This document shows positions 16,202 to 24,713 of a stretch of 44,438 nt of DNA, piece by piece. Source of the DNA: Micromonospora phytophila (GTDB lineage: Bacteria; Actinomycetota; Actinomycetes; Mycobacteriales; Micromonosporaceae); the NCBI RefSeq assembly GCF_023656545.1, contig NZ_JAMOKF010000010.1, positions 1 through 44,438 of the forward strand, written 5' to 3'. The notes beneath the pieces are model-generated. The model did not search any database and was not told the DNA's origin. It was given only the letters and a program-made list of their open reading frames with translations. Position 1 is the stretch's first letter, and every line of letters begins with the position of its first letter. The translations under genes were made by a program, and so were the position numbers.

Positions 16202-16564
16202 CGAAGCCCGGCGCAACCGCGCTGTCCCGCAGGCGGCCCGCGCTCAGCGGTGTCAAACGTCGAGAGGCGTGACCAGCTCGGTCAGGCCCGGCCGGTCTCT
16301 GCCCGGGTTAGGTCTGCGCCAGGCGGCTTTGCGGCATTGGGGTTCCGGTCCCCTCGTGCTGCGCCTTCCCCGCGGCCGATGGCACATCGAAACACGCCAG
16401 CGCTCATGGCCGCCACAGAGACGAAGACGAGCGGGCTACGCGTCAGCGAAAAGTCAGCGAACGCCTGACACCGGTTCACCATCAACGAGGCGGAGACGGC
16501 TGCCGGCCCTGGGTCACCGCGAACGAACGACAGCAGCCGACAGGGGTAGTCAGCACCGACGACT
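16202..16564. other. Island right end without clear gene
   Basis: 363 bases between the membrane-protein promoter and the tRNA half-copy. They contain the right arm-type repeat (16442-16463). A short plus-strand frame ending at 16468 has no ribosome site or recognisable content, and I do not call it. Confidence 0.45.
16442..16463 (+). repeat. Arm-type repeat, right copy
   Basis: GTCAGCGAAAAGTCAGCGAA followed by CG, two 11-base units beginning GTCAGCGAA. It differs from the left copy (12317-12338) at two positions and has the same orientation. Confidence 0.6.
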
Positions 16565-16613
16565 GTTCGGGACGAAGAGGTCGTCGGTTCGAATCCGGCC
16601 ACCCGACCAGAGG
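16565..16613 (+). repeat. Candidate attR: partial tRNA-Pro copy
   Basis: A copy of the tRNA-Pro 3' half from the anticodon loop on, with one C missing in the acceptor (CCACCC-GACCA). It has no 5' half or promoter and is not a working tRNA. A second tRNA-type terminator follows directly. This is probably the displaced chromosomal 3' end. Confidence 0.8.
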
Positions 16614-16620
16614 TAAGCAA

Positions 16621-16652
16621 AGTCGAGGCCCCTCCACGGAGGGGCCTCGACT
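16621..16652 (+). terminator. Hairpin terminator after tRNA half-copy
   Basis: A perfect 14-bp stem AGTCGAGGCCCCTC (16621-16634) with loop CACG and its complement at 16639-16652. It probably terminated the original tRNA-Pro gene before integration. Confidence 0.8.
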
Positions 16653-16694
16653 CGTTCTCTGGCAGGACTGGCGGTGGCCGGCGTTGTTCCGCCA

Positions 16695-16719
16695 GGCCGC
16701 GGAAGGACATTCCGCGGCC
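16695..16719. terminator. Hairpin after ChW-repeat gene
   Basis: GGCCGCGGAA (16695-16704), 5-base loop and TTCCGCGGCC (16710-16719): a 10-bp perfect stem just past the stop of the minus-strand gene ending at 16736. Confidence 0.6.
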
Positions 16720-16735
16720 CACGACCGCGCTCCCG

Positions 16736-17314
16736 CTACTTCATGTCGATGGTGATCGCCTCGATCTGGCGGTTCTGCCCGACCGTGCCGGCCAGCTCAC
16801 CGCCGCAACGCTGCCCCTGCCAGCCGATGTTCTGCACGTGGGCCTCGTAGCAGATCCGGTAGAGCCGGGCGGTGATTTTGATCCCCTCGACCTGGAGGTT
16901 TCCGCCCATGGTGCCGGCCATCTCGTTGTCGCAGCGCTGTTCCTGCCAGCCGATGCTCTGCACGTGCGCGAAGTAGCAGACGTCGCCGCCCGAGCCGTAG
17001 ACCGCGAACGCCTCAAGCTGTCGGTTCTGGCCGACTGTGCCGGCGATCTTCCCGTCGCAGTACGGGTACAGCCAGCCCTGGATGTTCTGCAGGTGGACGG
17101 CGTAGCAGACGGAACCCTGCGCGGTCAGCGTCTCACGCTGGGCCACCTCCGCCCGCAGCGCCTGCTGCATCGCCAGAGTCTCCTCATCGGTGACCAGGGC
17201 GGACTCCCCTGTGGTCACGCCGGCCGCCGACGCGCTGCCAGGCGTCGCCGGCCAGACCAGCGTCAGCGCCAGCATGGCGGCCCCGATCGCTAGCTTCGTC
17301 CTGTGCAATGCCAT
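16736..17314 (-). CDS. Secreted protein with three ChW repeats
   Basis: A 192-residue exported protein. A Sec signal peptide (about 1-31, ending SASAAG) is followed by a helical linker and three ChW (clostridial hydrophobic with conserved Trp) repeats at about 69-106, 112-147 and 154-189. Each shows the pattern Y-x-A-H-V-Q-x-I-G-W ... A-G-T-x-G-x-N ... E-x-I. Each repeat carries its own Cys pair (70/86, 113/128, 155/170), probably disulfides. ChW modules are found in secreted cell-surface proteins and are thought to mediate binding. GGGGGT lies before ATG 17314. It is just outside the island. Confidence 0.85.
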   Translation of the reverse strand: MALHRTKLAIGAAMLALTLVWPATPGSASAAGVTTGESALVTDEETLAMQQALRAEVAQRETLTAQGSVCYAVHLQNIQGWLYPYCDGKIAGTVGQNRQLEAFAVYGSGGDVCYFAHVQSIGWQEQRCDNEMAGTMGGNLQVEGIKITARLYRICYEAHVQNIGWQGQRCGGELAGTVGQNRQIEAITIDMK

Positions 17315-17348
17315 GAGACAACCCCCGTGGTGTCGATGGGACCTTGCA

Positions 17349-17368
17349 GGTGCGGCGCTCGCCGCACC
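17349..17368. promoter_or_regulatory. Inverted repeat upstream of ChW gene
   Basis: GGTGCGGC, loop GCTC, GCCGCACC: an 8-bp palindrome 35 bases before the start at 17314. It could be a leader hairpin or an operator. Confidence 0.4.
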
Positions 17369-17489
17369 ATGTGTGGATAGATCGCAGGCGATATGATCCG
17401 CCGAGACGTGCCCGTTGCGTGCCCCATCTGACGTCGCTCAGGGCCAGCCTTTGCCACGACCGCCGGTCGCCACGGAATTCGTGAGCGCC

Positions 17490-17933
17490 TCAGTCGCCGG
17501 ACCAGCCCCAGAAGTAGATCTCCTCGGGCCGGCCGGCCCCGTCGTGCAGCACGGCGCAGCGGCCGAACCAGCGGCGTTCGGCCAGGTCGTCGATGGCCTT
17601 GAGGTGGTCGCGGGTCAACACCTCCGTGCCGGCGCAGCGCAGGGCTTCGGCGCCGCTCACGGGTTGGACCGTGCCGTAGTCCGGCTTCTCACCGTCGGCC
17701 AGGACGTGGGACATGTCCAGGATGGAGTGGGTGCCGGACTCCTGGACCCACTCGTCGGCGAACAGCTCCCGCATGGTCGCCGGCCGGTGGGGGTGCGCGT
17801 TGGCGGACTCACCGATCTCGCCCCGCGCCCACCAGTAGTCGCCGTCGGCGAAGACCTTCTCCCGCAGCGCGTTTAGGGCGGTGTCGAGATCGGGTTGGTA
17901 GGCGACGAAGTATCTCCAACTGGACGCACCCAT
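17490..17933 (-). CDS. Hypothetical protein
   Basis: A 147-residue cytoplasmic protein. It begins MGASSWRYFVAYQPDLDTAL, with DYWWARGEIGES, SGTHSILDMSHV and the C-terminal EEIYFWGWSGD. I have seen similar conserved proteins of unknown role in Streptomyces and relatives but know no name or domain. A strong AGGAGGGG ribosome site precedes ATG 17933. No signal peptide or membrane segment is present. Confidence 0.75.
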   Translation of the reverse strand: MGASSWRYFVAYQPDLDTALNALREKVFADGDYWWARGEIGESANAHPHRPATMRELFADEWVQESGTHSILDMSHVLADGEKPDYGTVQPVSGAEALRCAGTEVLTRDHLKAIDDLAERRWFGRCAVLHDGAGRPEEIYFWGWSGD

Positions 17934-18024
17934 GGCTGCCCCTCCTGTGCCGAACCGGACGGGCGGAACCGTAGCGGGGGCCACCGACACCGCCGCCGAT
18001 GCGGGCTTCGGTGGCCCCTCGGGC

Positions 18025-18498
18025 TCAGTCCTGCCGCTCGGTGCGGGCGATCTCGGTGAACGCGGCGGTCAGGTAGCCGTCGAGCGGCCGCCCCGTCGCG
18101 GCGAGCAGGTCGGCCACGAGCAGCGGCGCGTGCCGCGCCACGGCCGGCGGGTCGGGCGGGGACTCGTCGCCGTCCGGGTCGTACACGCCTAGGGCGCCGG
18201 CCAGCAGGACGAGCACCACGTGCGGGTCGACGTCCGGCCGCCAACCCGCCGCACCCCGGACGCAGCGTTCGAGCACCTGCCGGACGTCGTCGCCGTCCAG
18301 GCCGTCCGGGTGGCTCTCCTCGAGCAGCAGCCGGACCACCGCGCCGAGGACCAGGCCGGACCGTTCGGCCGTGCCGAGCCGGGCGACGGCCCCGTCGTAC
18401 GCCTCGGGGTCGCGCTCGCGGGCGGCGGCGACCGCGTCGGTGGCGGCGACGGCGATCTCGCGGGCCGGTGCGGGCAGGTGTCGCCAGGTCGTGGTCAT
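18025..18498 (-). CDS. Hypothetical helical protein
   Basis: A 157-residue, Ala/Asp-rich, probably all-helical soluble protein. Segments such as LVLGAVVRLLLEESHPDGL and VVLVLLAGALGVYDPDGDE are hydrophobic but too broken for a certain membrane span. No family was recognised. ATG 18498 is favoured over in-frame starts 4 and 10 residues upstream because GATGCT ends 7 bases before it, the leaderless spacing seen elsewhere in the window. Confidence 0.7.
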   Translation of the reverse strand: MTTTWRHLPAPAREIAVAATDAVAAARERDPEAYDGAVARLGTAERSGLVLGAVVRLLLEESHPDGLDGDDVRQVLERCVRGAAGWRPDVDPHVVLVLLAGALGVYDPDGDESPPDPPAVARHAPLLVADLLAATGRPLDGYLTAAFTEIARTERQD

Positions 18499-18622
18499 CG
18501 GGACCAGCATCCCAGACACCACCGACACGGCCGGTGGCGTTGGTCACCGGTCGGCTGGCGGCCACGCGGGCGCGCCGGTAAACGGCTCGCTCGACGTCGT
18601 ACCCGGGGCAGAGAATCGCGGG

Positions 18623-19906
18623 ATGCTGCGTCGCGCCCTGCCCCGCCGTCCGGAAGCCCGGCGGATCCTCGTCGGCACCCTGCTGTCGGCCGTCGGGCGC
18701 GGCCTGACCCTGCCGTTCCTCTTCATCTACCTGACCGACGTCCGGGGTCTCACCGACACCCGTGCCGGCCTGGTGATCGGCTGGTACGGCGCGGTCACCC
18801 TGGCGCTGTCGCCGCTCGGCGGAACGCTCATCGACCGGTTCGGCGCGCGTCGGGTCGTCCTGCCGTGCCTGCTGGTCGAGGCGGTGGGCACCGGCTCGCT
18901 GGCGCTGGTCGACTCGACGGCCTCGGCCTTCTTCGTGATCACCCTGGTCGCCGTCGGCAGCTCGGCGATCTGGTCCGGGCAGAACACGATCCTCGCCTCG
19001 CTCACCGACGACGGCGAACGGCAGCGGGTCTTCGGTTTGAACTTCGCCCTGCTCAACCTCGGCATCGGCATCGGTGGCCTGACCTCCGGCGCGATCATCG
19101 ACACCGCCCGCCCGGTCACCTTCCAGGCGGTCTACCTGATCGACGCGGTGAGCTACCTGATGCCCGCGCTGATCCTGCTGAGCCTGCCGCGGGTCGGCCA
19201 CCGGCTGGCCGCCGCTCCGCGCGGCGACCGCCCGCCGGCCGGCGGCTACCTCACGGTGCTGCGGGACCGGCCGTTCCGCCGGCTGGTCATCTTCGGCCTG
19301 GTCCTGACCACCTGCGGCTACGCGCAGATCGAGGTGGGCTTCGCCGCGTACGCCGTGCGGGTGGCGGACGTGACGCCGCGCGTGGTGGCCTGGGCGCTGG
19401 CCGGCAACACGCTGATGATCGTGCTCTGCCAACTCCTGGTCATCCGCCGGATCGAGGGCCGGAGTCGGACGGGCGCGCTCGTCGCCGTGGGCGCGGTCTT
19501 CGCGGCGGCCTGGCTGGTCCTCGGCGCGGCCGGCCAGATCGGTACGGGCAACGCGCTGGTCGCGGCGCTCGGTGTGGTGGCCTGCGCGACGATCTTCGGC
19601 TTCGGCGAGACGATGCTGGCGCCGGTGATGCCCGCGCTGACCAACGCGCTCGCCACCGACGAGCTGCGGGGCCGGTACAACGCGATGAGTTCGATGATCT
19701 TCGGCATCAGCGGCGTGATCGGCCCGGTCACGGCCGGCCCGCTGATCGGCGCGGCCGACGGCCGGATCTGGGTGGCGGCGGTGGTCAGCGGCTGCCTGGT
19801 CGCCTCCCTGGTGGCGCTCTCGCTGCGCCGCCTCCTCACCCCCGCCCAGGACGGCCGCATCCCCACCCCCACCACGCCCCCGGCACCCGCCCACGCCCCC
19901 GCCTGA
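18623..19906 (+). CDS. MFS transporter
   Basis: A 427-residue, 12-helix major facilitator protein with motif A GTLIDRFGARR between helices 2 and 3. It resembles drug-efflux members (MdtH-like), but the substrate cannot be read. ATG 18623 follows GAGAAT by 6 bases. The C-terminus is Pro/Thr-rich (RIPTPTTPPAPAH). A 19-bp perfect hairpin lies 14 bases past the stop. It is divergent from the hypothetical gene at 18498. Confidence 0.85.
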   Translation: MLRRALPRRPEARRILVGTLLSAVGRGLTLPFLFIYLTDVRGLTDTRAGLVIGWYGAVTLALSPLGGTLIDRFGARRVVLPCLLVEAVGTGSLALVDSTASAFFVITLVAVGSSAIWSGQNTILASLTDDGERQRVFGLNFALLNLGIGIGGLTSGAIIDTARPVTFQAVYLIDAVSYLMPALILLSLPRVGHRLAAAPRGDRPPAGGYLTVLRDRPFRRLVIFGLVLTTCGYAQIEVGFAAYAVRVADVTPRVVAWALAGNTLMIVLCQLLVIRRIEGRSRTGALVAVGAVFAAAWLVLGAAGQIGTGNALVAALGVVACATIFGFGETMLAPVMPALTNALATDELRGRYNAMSSMIFGISGVIGPVTAGPLIGAADGRIWVAAVVSGCLVASLVALSLRRLLTPAQDGRIPTPTTPPAPAHAPA

Positions 19907-19920
19907 CGCTCCCCTAGACG

Positions 19921-19962
19921 CGGAAAGAGTGGCTGTCCCACTAGGGACAGCCACTCTTTCCG
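19921..19962. terminator. 19-bp perfect bidirectional terminator
   Basis: CGGAAAGAGTGGCTGTCCC (19921-19939), loop ACTA, complement at 19944-19962. The stem ends in AAAG/CTTT, so it suits both the MFS gene (plus) and the nucleotidase gene (minus). Confidence 0.88.
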
Positions 19963-19982
19963 TTGGTGCGCTCGCTGCCGCG

Positions 19983-21695
19983 TCAGGCGGCGGGAACCTC
20001 CGCGGTGGTGCGGATGCGGTCCAGCGCCGGGGCCGAGACGGGGGACTTCGCGGTCAGGTACGCCACGAACGCGTCCAGGTCGATCATGCCGGTGACCGGG
20101 TTCGTGCCGCCCTTGAGGACGGTGAAGCCGTCGCCGCCGCCGGAGAGGAAGTTGTTCACCGTCACCCGGTAGGTGCCGGCCGGGTCCACGGCGACGCCGC
20201 CGAGGGTGAGGCTGCCCCGGACCACCCGGGTGCCGGCGCACGCGTCGGCCGTGGTGCCGGTGGTGCCGGCCGGGTCGACGACGTAGCCGACGGTCGAGGA
20301 CGGGTAGAGCGTGCGGCCCGTGACGAACTGCTGCTCGAGCAGGCAGTAGAGCTGCGCGCCGGTGAGGTCGAGCGTCACCAGGTTGTTGGCGAACGGCTGC
20401 ACCGTGAACGCCTCCTCGTAGGTGACCGGGCCGGCGTCGAGGTCGGCGCGTACGCCACCGGGGTTCATGAAGGCGGCGACCGCGCCCTGCTCGTCGTCGG
20501 TGGCGGCGAGCTGCGCGTCGGCGATCATGTTGCCCAGCGGGGACTCGCCCCTGGCCGTGCCGAAGAGGGTCTCCTGGGTGCGGGTGATCGCCTCGGTGGT
20601 CTGGCCGACGACCTTGGTGGCGACGGGGCCGAGCACGGCCTTGTAGCGGGTGATCAGCTCGGTCTGCGCCGGGTCCTTGGCGACGGTCCGGTCGACCACG
20701 ACGTTCTCGGCCGTGGCGGTGAGCACGTCACCGGTGCGCCGGTCGATCTTCAGGTCGATGTCGGTGACCAGGCGACCGAACGAGCTGGCGCTGGTGACCA
20801 GCTTGCCGTTGACGTTGCAGTTGTACGCCTGGTGGGTGTGGCCGCTGACGATCACGTCGATCGACGGGTCCATCCGGTTGGCGATGTCCACGATCGGGCC
20901 GGTGAAGCCGGTGCAGTCGTTGATGCCACCGGTCGAGTCCTGGGTGCCACCCTCGTGCAGCAGGATGACGATCGCCTGGACGCCCTGGCGGCGCAGCTCG
21001 CGGGCGTACCGGTTGGCGGTCTCCGCCTCGTCGGAGAAGGTCAGGCCGGCGACGCCTTGCTGGCTGACGATCTGCGGGGTGCCCTCCAGGGTCATCCCGA
21101 TGAAGCCGACCTTGACGCCCTGCACCTTGTGGATGGCGTACGGGGCGAGCAGCGGTTGGCCGGTCGCGGTCTTGAACGCGTTCGCGGACAGGTACTGGAA
21201 GTCGGCGCCCTCGTACGGGGTGCCGTCGGCGCAGCCGTCGACCGGGTGGCAGCCGCCGTTCTGGATGCGGAGCAGCTCGTCGGCGCCCTCGTCGAACTCG
21301 TGGTTGCCGACGCTGGCGTAGTCGAGCCCGGCCAGCGACAGCGACTCGATGGTCGGCTCGTCGTGGAACGCGGCCGACAGCAGCGGGGAGGCGCCGATCA
21401 GGTCGCCGGCGGCGACGGTGATGGCGTTCTCCTCCTCGACGGCGCGCTTGCGCAGCTCGGCGAGCTGGGTGGCGAGGTACTCGGCGCCGCCGGCGGGCTG
21501 CCCGGCGATGGTGCCGCTCGAACCGGACGGCGGCTCGAGGTTGCCGTGGAAGTCGTTGAGGGCGAGCAGCTTGACGTCGACCGGCGGGGGACCGGCCGGC
21601 TCGGCCTGGCTGGGGGTGGCGGCGACCGTGCTCAGCGCGGTGACCGCGAGCGCGGCGAGGCCGATGGCGGCCCGACGCATCCCGGGGACGGACAT
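19983..21695 (-). CDS. Secreted 5'-nucleotidase / 2',3'-cyclic phosphodiesterase
   Basis: A 570-residue exported enzyme of the UshA/CpdB type that removes phosphate from extracellular nucleotides. A Sec signal peptide (about 1-31, ending PSQAEP) is followed by metallophosphatase motifs ALNDFHGN, GDLIGASP, GNHEFDEG and SGHTHQAYNC. The C-terminal nucleotide-binding domain has NPGGVRADL and FLSGGGDGF. GAGGAG precedes ATG 21695. There is no sortase or C-terminal membrane anchor, so it is probably released. A CCGGACGA/TCGTCCGG hairpin lies in its leader. Confidence 0.92.
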   Translation of the reverse strand: MSVPGMRRAAIGLAALAVTALSTVAATPSQAEPAGPPPVDVKLLALNDFHGNLEPPSGSSGTIAGQPAGGAEYLATQLAELRKRAVEEENAITVAAGDLIGASPLLSAAFHDEPTIESLSLAGLDYASVGNHEFDEGADELLRIQNGGCHPVDGCADGTPYEGADFQYLSANAFKTATGQPLLAPYAIHKVQGVKVGFIGMTLEGTPQIVSQQGVAGLTFSDEAETANRYARELRRQGVQAIVILLHEGGTQDSTGGINDCTGFTGPIVDIANRMDPSIDVIVSGHTHQAYNCNVNGKLVTSASSFGRLVTDIDLKIDRRTGDVLTATAENVVVDRTVAKDPAQTELITRYKAVLGPVATKVVGQTTEAITRTQETLFGTARGESPLGNMIADAQLAATDDEQGAVAAFMNPGGVRADLDAGPVTYEEAFTVQPFANNLVTLDLTGAQLYCLLEQQFVTGRTLYPSSTVGYVVDPAGTTGTTADACAGTRVVRGSLTLGGVAVDPAGTYRVTVNNFLSGGGDGFTVLKGGTNPVTGMIDLDAFVAYLTAKSPVSAPALDRIRTTAEVPAA

Positions 21696-21999
21696 GGAAC
21701 TCCTCGTGAGGTTCGGCGTTGGACTCCCCGGACGACTCTTCGTCCGGTGACCCTGATCCGTGCCGTGACAGGGGTCGTTGCAGGTGGCGGCGATCGGGGT
21801 GTACGCCGCCGCCCCACCGAAGGACAGCCTCTCATCTACGGCGCGATCGGTCGACCGGGGAAGTCCAGCAGAGCTGGGGATACGGCAGAGGTCTGCCGGA
21901 TCATTCGGACATGACGACCGGATGACGTTCCGCATGCTGGCTTCTGTCGGTGGCGCCGACTAGACAGAGGACGTCACCTGCGACGAAAGGACGACACGG
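21696..21999. other. Nucleotidase-hydrolase divergent region
   Basis: 304 bases holding an 8-bp hairpin (CCGGACGA, CTCT, TCGTCCGG at 21728-21747) in the leader of the nucleotidase gene and AAAGGA before ATG 22000. I see no gene and no certain promoter. Confidence 0.4.
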
Positions 22000-22797
22000 A
22001 TGAACGGGGCAACCCCGACGGTCGGGACGGTGCGGTCCGCCGACGGCACCACCATCGCGTACGAACGGTCGGGTGAGGGCCCGCCGATCATCCTGGTTGG
22101 TGGGGCCTTCAACGACCGCTCGACCACCCGCCCGCTGGCCGCCGCGCTCTCGTCCCACTTCACCGTCCACGGCTACGACCGGCGGGGCCGGGGCGACAGC
22201 GGCGACACCGCCCCGTACGCGATGCAGCGCGAGATCGAGGACGTGGCCGCCCTGATCGGGGCCGCCGGTGGCTCGGCGTACGTCTACGGGCTCTCCTCGG
22301 GCGCGATCCTCGCCGCCTACGCGACGTCGGAGGGGCTGCCCGTCGCCGGGCTCGCGCTCTTCGAACCGCCGTTCCAGGTGGGCGAGGGCGACGGCGCGAA
22401 GGCGGGGCTGGCGGGCCGGCTGACCGAGCTGGTGTCGGCGGGTCGGCGCGGCGACGCGGTCGAGCTGTTCCTGACCGCCGCGGTGGGGCTGCCCGCCGAG
22501 GCGGTCGAGCCGATGCGCGGCCAGCCGGAGTGGTCCTGGTTGGAGGGTATGGCGCACACCCTGCCGTACGACACCACCGTCACCGGCGAGGGCGCGCTCC
22601 CCACCGACCGGCTGGCGGCCGTCACGGCGCCGACCGTGCTGATCGACAGCACGGGCAGCCCGGCCTGGCTGCGGGACGCGACCCGGGCCGCCGCGGCGGC
22701 GATCCCCGGCGCCCGGCACGTCAGTCTCGACGGCGGCTTCCACGAGGTGCCGCCCGACGTCCTCGCCGCCGAGCTGCGACGCTCCCTGCTGGGCTGA
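22000..22797 (+). CDS. Alpha/beta hydrolase
   Basis: A 265-residue cytoplasmic hydrolase. Its nucleophile elbow GLSSG has Ser99, the oxyanion region is ILVGGAFND, and the GYDRRGRGDSG block is typical of the fold. The catalytic His is probably His248 in GGFHEVPP. The substrate is unknown; it resembles esterase/peroxidase-like members common in actinobacteria. ATG 22000 has AAAGGA upstream at a somewhat long spacing. A 12-13 bp hairpin follows the gene. Confidence 0.88.
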   Translation: MNGATPTVGTVRSADGTTIAYERSGEGPPIILVGGAFNDRSTTRPLAAALSSHFTVHGYDRRGRGDSGDTAPYAMQREIEDVAALIGAAGGSAYVYGLSSGAILAAYATSEGLPVAGLALFEPPFQVGEGDGAKAGLAGRLTELVSAGRRGDAVELFLTAAVGLPAEAVEPMRGQPEWSWLEGMAHTLPYDTTVTGEGALPTDRLAAVTAPTVLIDSTGSPAWLRDATRAAAAAIPGARHVSLDGGFHEVPPDVLAAELRRSLLG

Positions 22798-22815
22798 GCG
22801 CCCCGGTCACCGGTC

Positions 22816-22843
22816 GGGGTCGCGTTCCCCGGAACGCGACCCC
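22816..22843. terminator. Hairpin between hydrolase and convergent gene
   Basis: GGGGTCGCGTTCC (22816-22828) and its complement (22831-22843), nearly a perfect palindrome. It lies 18 bases past the hydrolase stop and before the convergent gene's stop at 22871. Confidence 0.75.
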
Positions 22844-22870
22844 GCCGGCTCGACGCCCGGGGCCACCCCG

Positions 22871-23671
22871 TCAGCACGAGCCGACGTGGGCGGGTGGCTT
22901 CCGCTGGGGTTGCGGCAGGCCGGCGACCAGTTCCGCGACGGCGGCCGGTGTCCAGTGCCCGGCCACCCCGGGCAGGCCCGACAGGTAGCCGGCGGTGCGG
23001 GCCGCGCCCCAGCCGTGCGCCTCCCGGATCCCGCTGGCGATCATGGCGAGATAGACGGGGGCCGGCGGATTCCACGGCACGTCGGAGGCTCGGCCGGGAG
23101 CGGTGAAGGTGAGCAGCGGGATTCCGTCCAGCCGCCCCGGGCAGACCAGCGTCTCGTACCGGCCGGGGCCGAGGGTGGCCCGACCGGTGGCGACCGCCTC
23201 GTCGATCAGGTCGAGGTCGCCGCCGGGCTCCCGGTACATCTCCTGGGCGGCCACGTCGGCGAACTGCCCGACGTCGAGCAGGTACGCCCGCGCAGCCGCC
23301 GCGCCGGGCAGCGTCGGGTCGAAGAAGGCCATCCCGCCGGTCCAGGCCCGGGACTCGCCGGCGAAGTAGACGCCCCCGGCCAGCGACGCCGGCGCCGTAC
23401 GCCTCGGTGGTCGCGGGTCACGGCAGCCCGGGTAGGTCCGACGCCCGCCCGGCGGGCAGCCCCCGGACAGGTAGAACCCAAGCCGGGCGGCGTGCATGTT
23501 GGACCCGTATGCGACGTACCAGACCTCCCGCACCGGGTCCTGGTCCGCGACCCGGAGCTGCGGAGCCGGTGCCACGAGGACGTCCGCTCCGGGTGACTCT
23601 CCCGGCCCGGTCCCGGCGTCCTGCGGGCGGATCCGGTGGTGGTCCGTGGACAGGCTCAGCTGCTCGACCAT
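22871..23671 (-). CDS. Gamma-glutamylcyclotransferase-like protein
   Basis: A 266-residue soluble protein. VWYVAYGSNMH at about 50-60 contains the YGSN signature of the gamma-glutamylcyclotransferase-like fold, and GGVYFAGESRAWTGGMAFFD fits the same fold. Many such actinobacterial proteins have no known substrate. The first 45 residues are polar and probably disordered. ATG 23671 has AGGA 8 bases upstream; an in-frame ATG at 23680 is possible. Confidence 0.75.
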   Translation of the reverse strand: MVEQLSLSTDHHRIRPQDAGTGPGESPGADVLVAPAPQLRVADQDPVREVWYVAYGSNMHAARLGFYLSGGCPPGGRRTYPGCRDPRPPRRTAPASLAGGVYFAGESRAWTGGMAFFDPTLPGAAAARAYLLDVGQFADVAAQEMYREPGGDLDLIDEAVATGRATLGPGRYETLVCPGRLDGIPLLTFTAPGRASDVPWNPPAPVYLAMIASGIREAHGWGAARTAGYLSGLPGVAGHWTPAAVAELVAGLPQPQRKPPAHVGSC

Positions 23672-23745
23672 GGCGACCATCCTGCCGGCCCGCTCCGACA
23701 GCGCCCCGGCCGGCAGAGCCAGCGGGCGGGGCCCCGACGGGCGGA

Positions 23746-23794
23746 GACGGCAGGCGGGGGCGGCGGGCAGTGACGGCAGGCGGGGGCGGCGGGC
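23746..23794. repeat. Two-copy tandem repeat
   Basis: A 23-base GC-rich unit (begins GACGGCAGGCGGGG) occurs at 23746-23768 and 23772-23794, period 26. It lies in a 200-base spacer between two minus-strand genes that is unusually poor in A and T. Confidence 0.6.
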
Positions 23795-23870
23795 GGGGCC
23801 GACGGGCGGGGCGGCAGCTCGCCGCAGCGGCGCGCGGTGCCGTCGGCCACGGCCGCCCGCCCGCAGCCTG

Positions 23871-24650
23871 TCAGTAGCCGCAGGTCATGCCGGCGGTGTG
23901 ACTGACCTGCACGACATGCGTGACGCAGCCGTCCCCGTCCACCCGGTGCAGCAGCAGGGCGGTGGGCTCGGCGACCCAGCCGATCTGCTCCTCGGGGCTC
24001 ATCGTGAGCGTGCTCTGCCGCCACGTGCTCGGCGCGACGGTGAGCACCGTGCCGGCGAAGGCCGTCGTCACCGGGCGGTGCACGTGACCGGCGAGCACCC
24101 GTACGACATGGGGGTGCCGGCCGATCACCTCGGCGAGCGCGTCGCCGTCGGCGAGCCGGACGGCGTCGGCGGCCGGGATGCCGACCGGGACCGGCGGATG
24201 GTGCAGGCAGACGACGGCCGGCACCTCCGGCCGACCGGCCAGCACGCCGTCCAGCCAGCCCAGCTGCTCCTCGCCGAGCCGCCCGCCACCGGCGCCGGGG
24301 ATGAGCGAGTCGAGCACCACGACCGTCACCTCCGGGTGGTCGACGTGGTAGTACGCGGAGAAGCCGCCGCCCAGCCACGGCGTGCCCCCGAAGGCGTCGA
24401 GCATCGACTCCCGGTCGTCGTGGTTGCCCACGACCAGGTGCACGGGGAGCGGGAACCGTCCGATGATCTCGCGAAGCGCGGCGTACTCGTCGGGGCGGCC
24501 CTGGTCGACCAGGTCGCCGGTGACGACCACGCAGTCCGGGCGGGGGTTCAGCGCGAGCACCCGGCCGAGGGCGCGGTGCAGCCCGACGGCGGGTTCGGCG
24601 GCGAGCGCGCCGGTGGTCACGTGCGGATCACTGAGCTGGGCGATGAGCAT
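23871..24650 (-). CDS. CpdA-like class III metallophosphodiesterase
   Basis: A 259-residue soluble phosphodiesterase. All metal sites are visible: [30 protein letters not shown] and AGHVHRPV. This arrangement is that of CpdA/Rv0805-type enzymes, which cleave 2',3'- and 3',5'-cyclic nucleotides, so it could degrade cAMP made by cyclases such as the one at the left edge; that link is inference. GGAGG lies 6 bases before ATG 24650. It is divergent from the GGDEF gene. Confidence 0.88.
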   Translation of the reverse strand: MLIAQLSDPHVTTGALAAEPAVGLHRALGRVLALNPRPDCVVVTGDLVDQGRPDEYAALREIIGRFPLPVHLVVGNHDDRESMLDAFGGTPWLGGGFSAYYHVDHPEVTVVVLDSLIPGAGGGRLGEEQLGWLDGVLAGRPEVPAVVCLHHPPVPVGIPAADAVRLADGDALAEVIGRHPHVVRVLAGHVHRPVTTAFAGTVLTVAPSTWRQSTLTMSPEEQIGWVAEPTALLLHRVDGDGCVTHVVQVSHTAGMTCGY

Positions 24651-24713
24651 CGGTGCCTCCACTCGGCCGGGAACCTCACGCTATCGCCGCGACCCCCCGT
24701 CGCGGGGCCCTGC

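Noticed and set aside
16565..16604. A second tRNA-Pro gene
   Set aside because: Only the 3' half is present and the acceptor has lost one C. There is no D-arm, 5' acceptor strand or promoter.
16282..16722. Minus-strand frame across the tRNA half-copy (146 codons)
   Set aside because: It contains the antisense-tRNA peptide [15 protein letters not shown] and no conserved domain.
23746..23794. CRISPR array
   Set aside because: Only two copies with a 3-base gap; no spacers of regular size and no cas genes.
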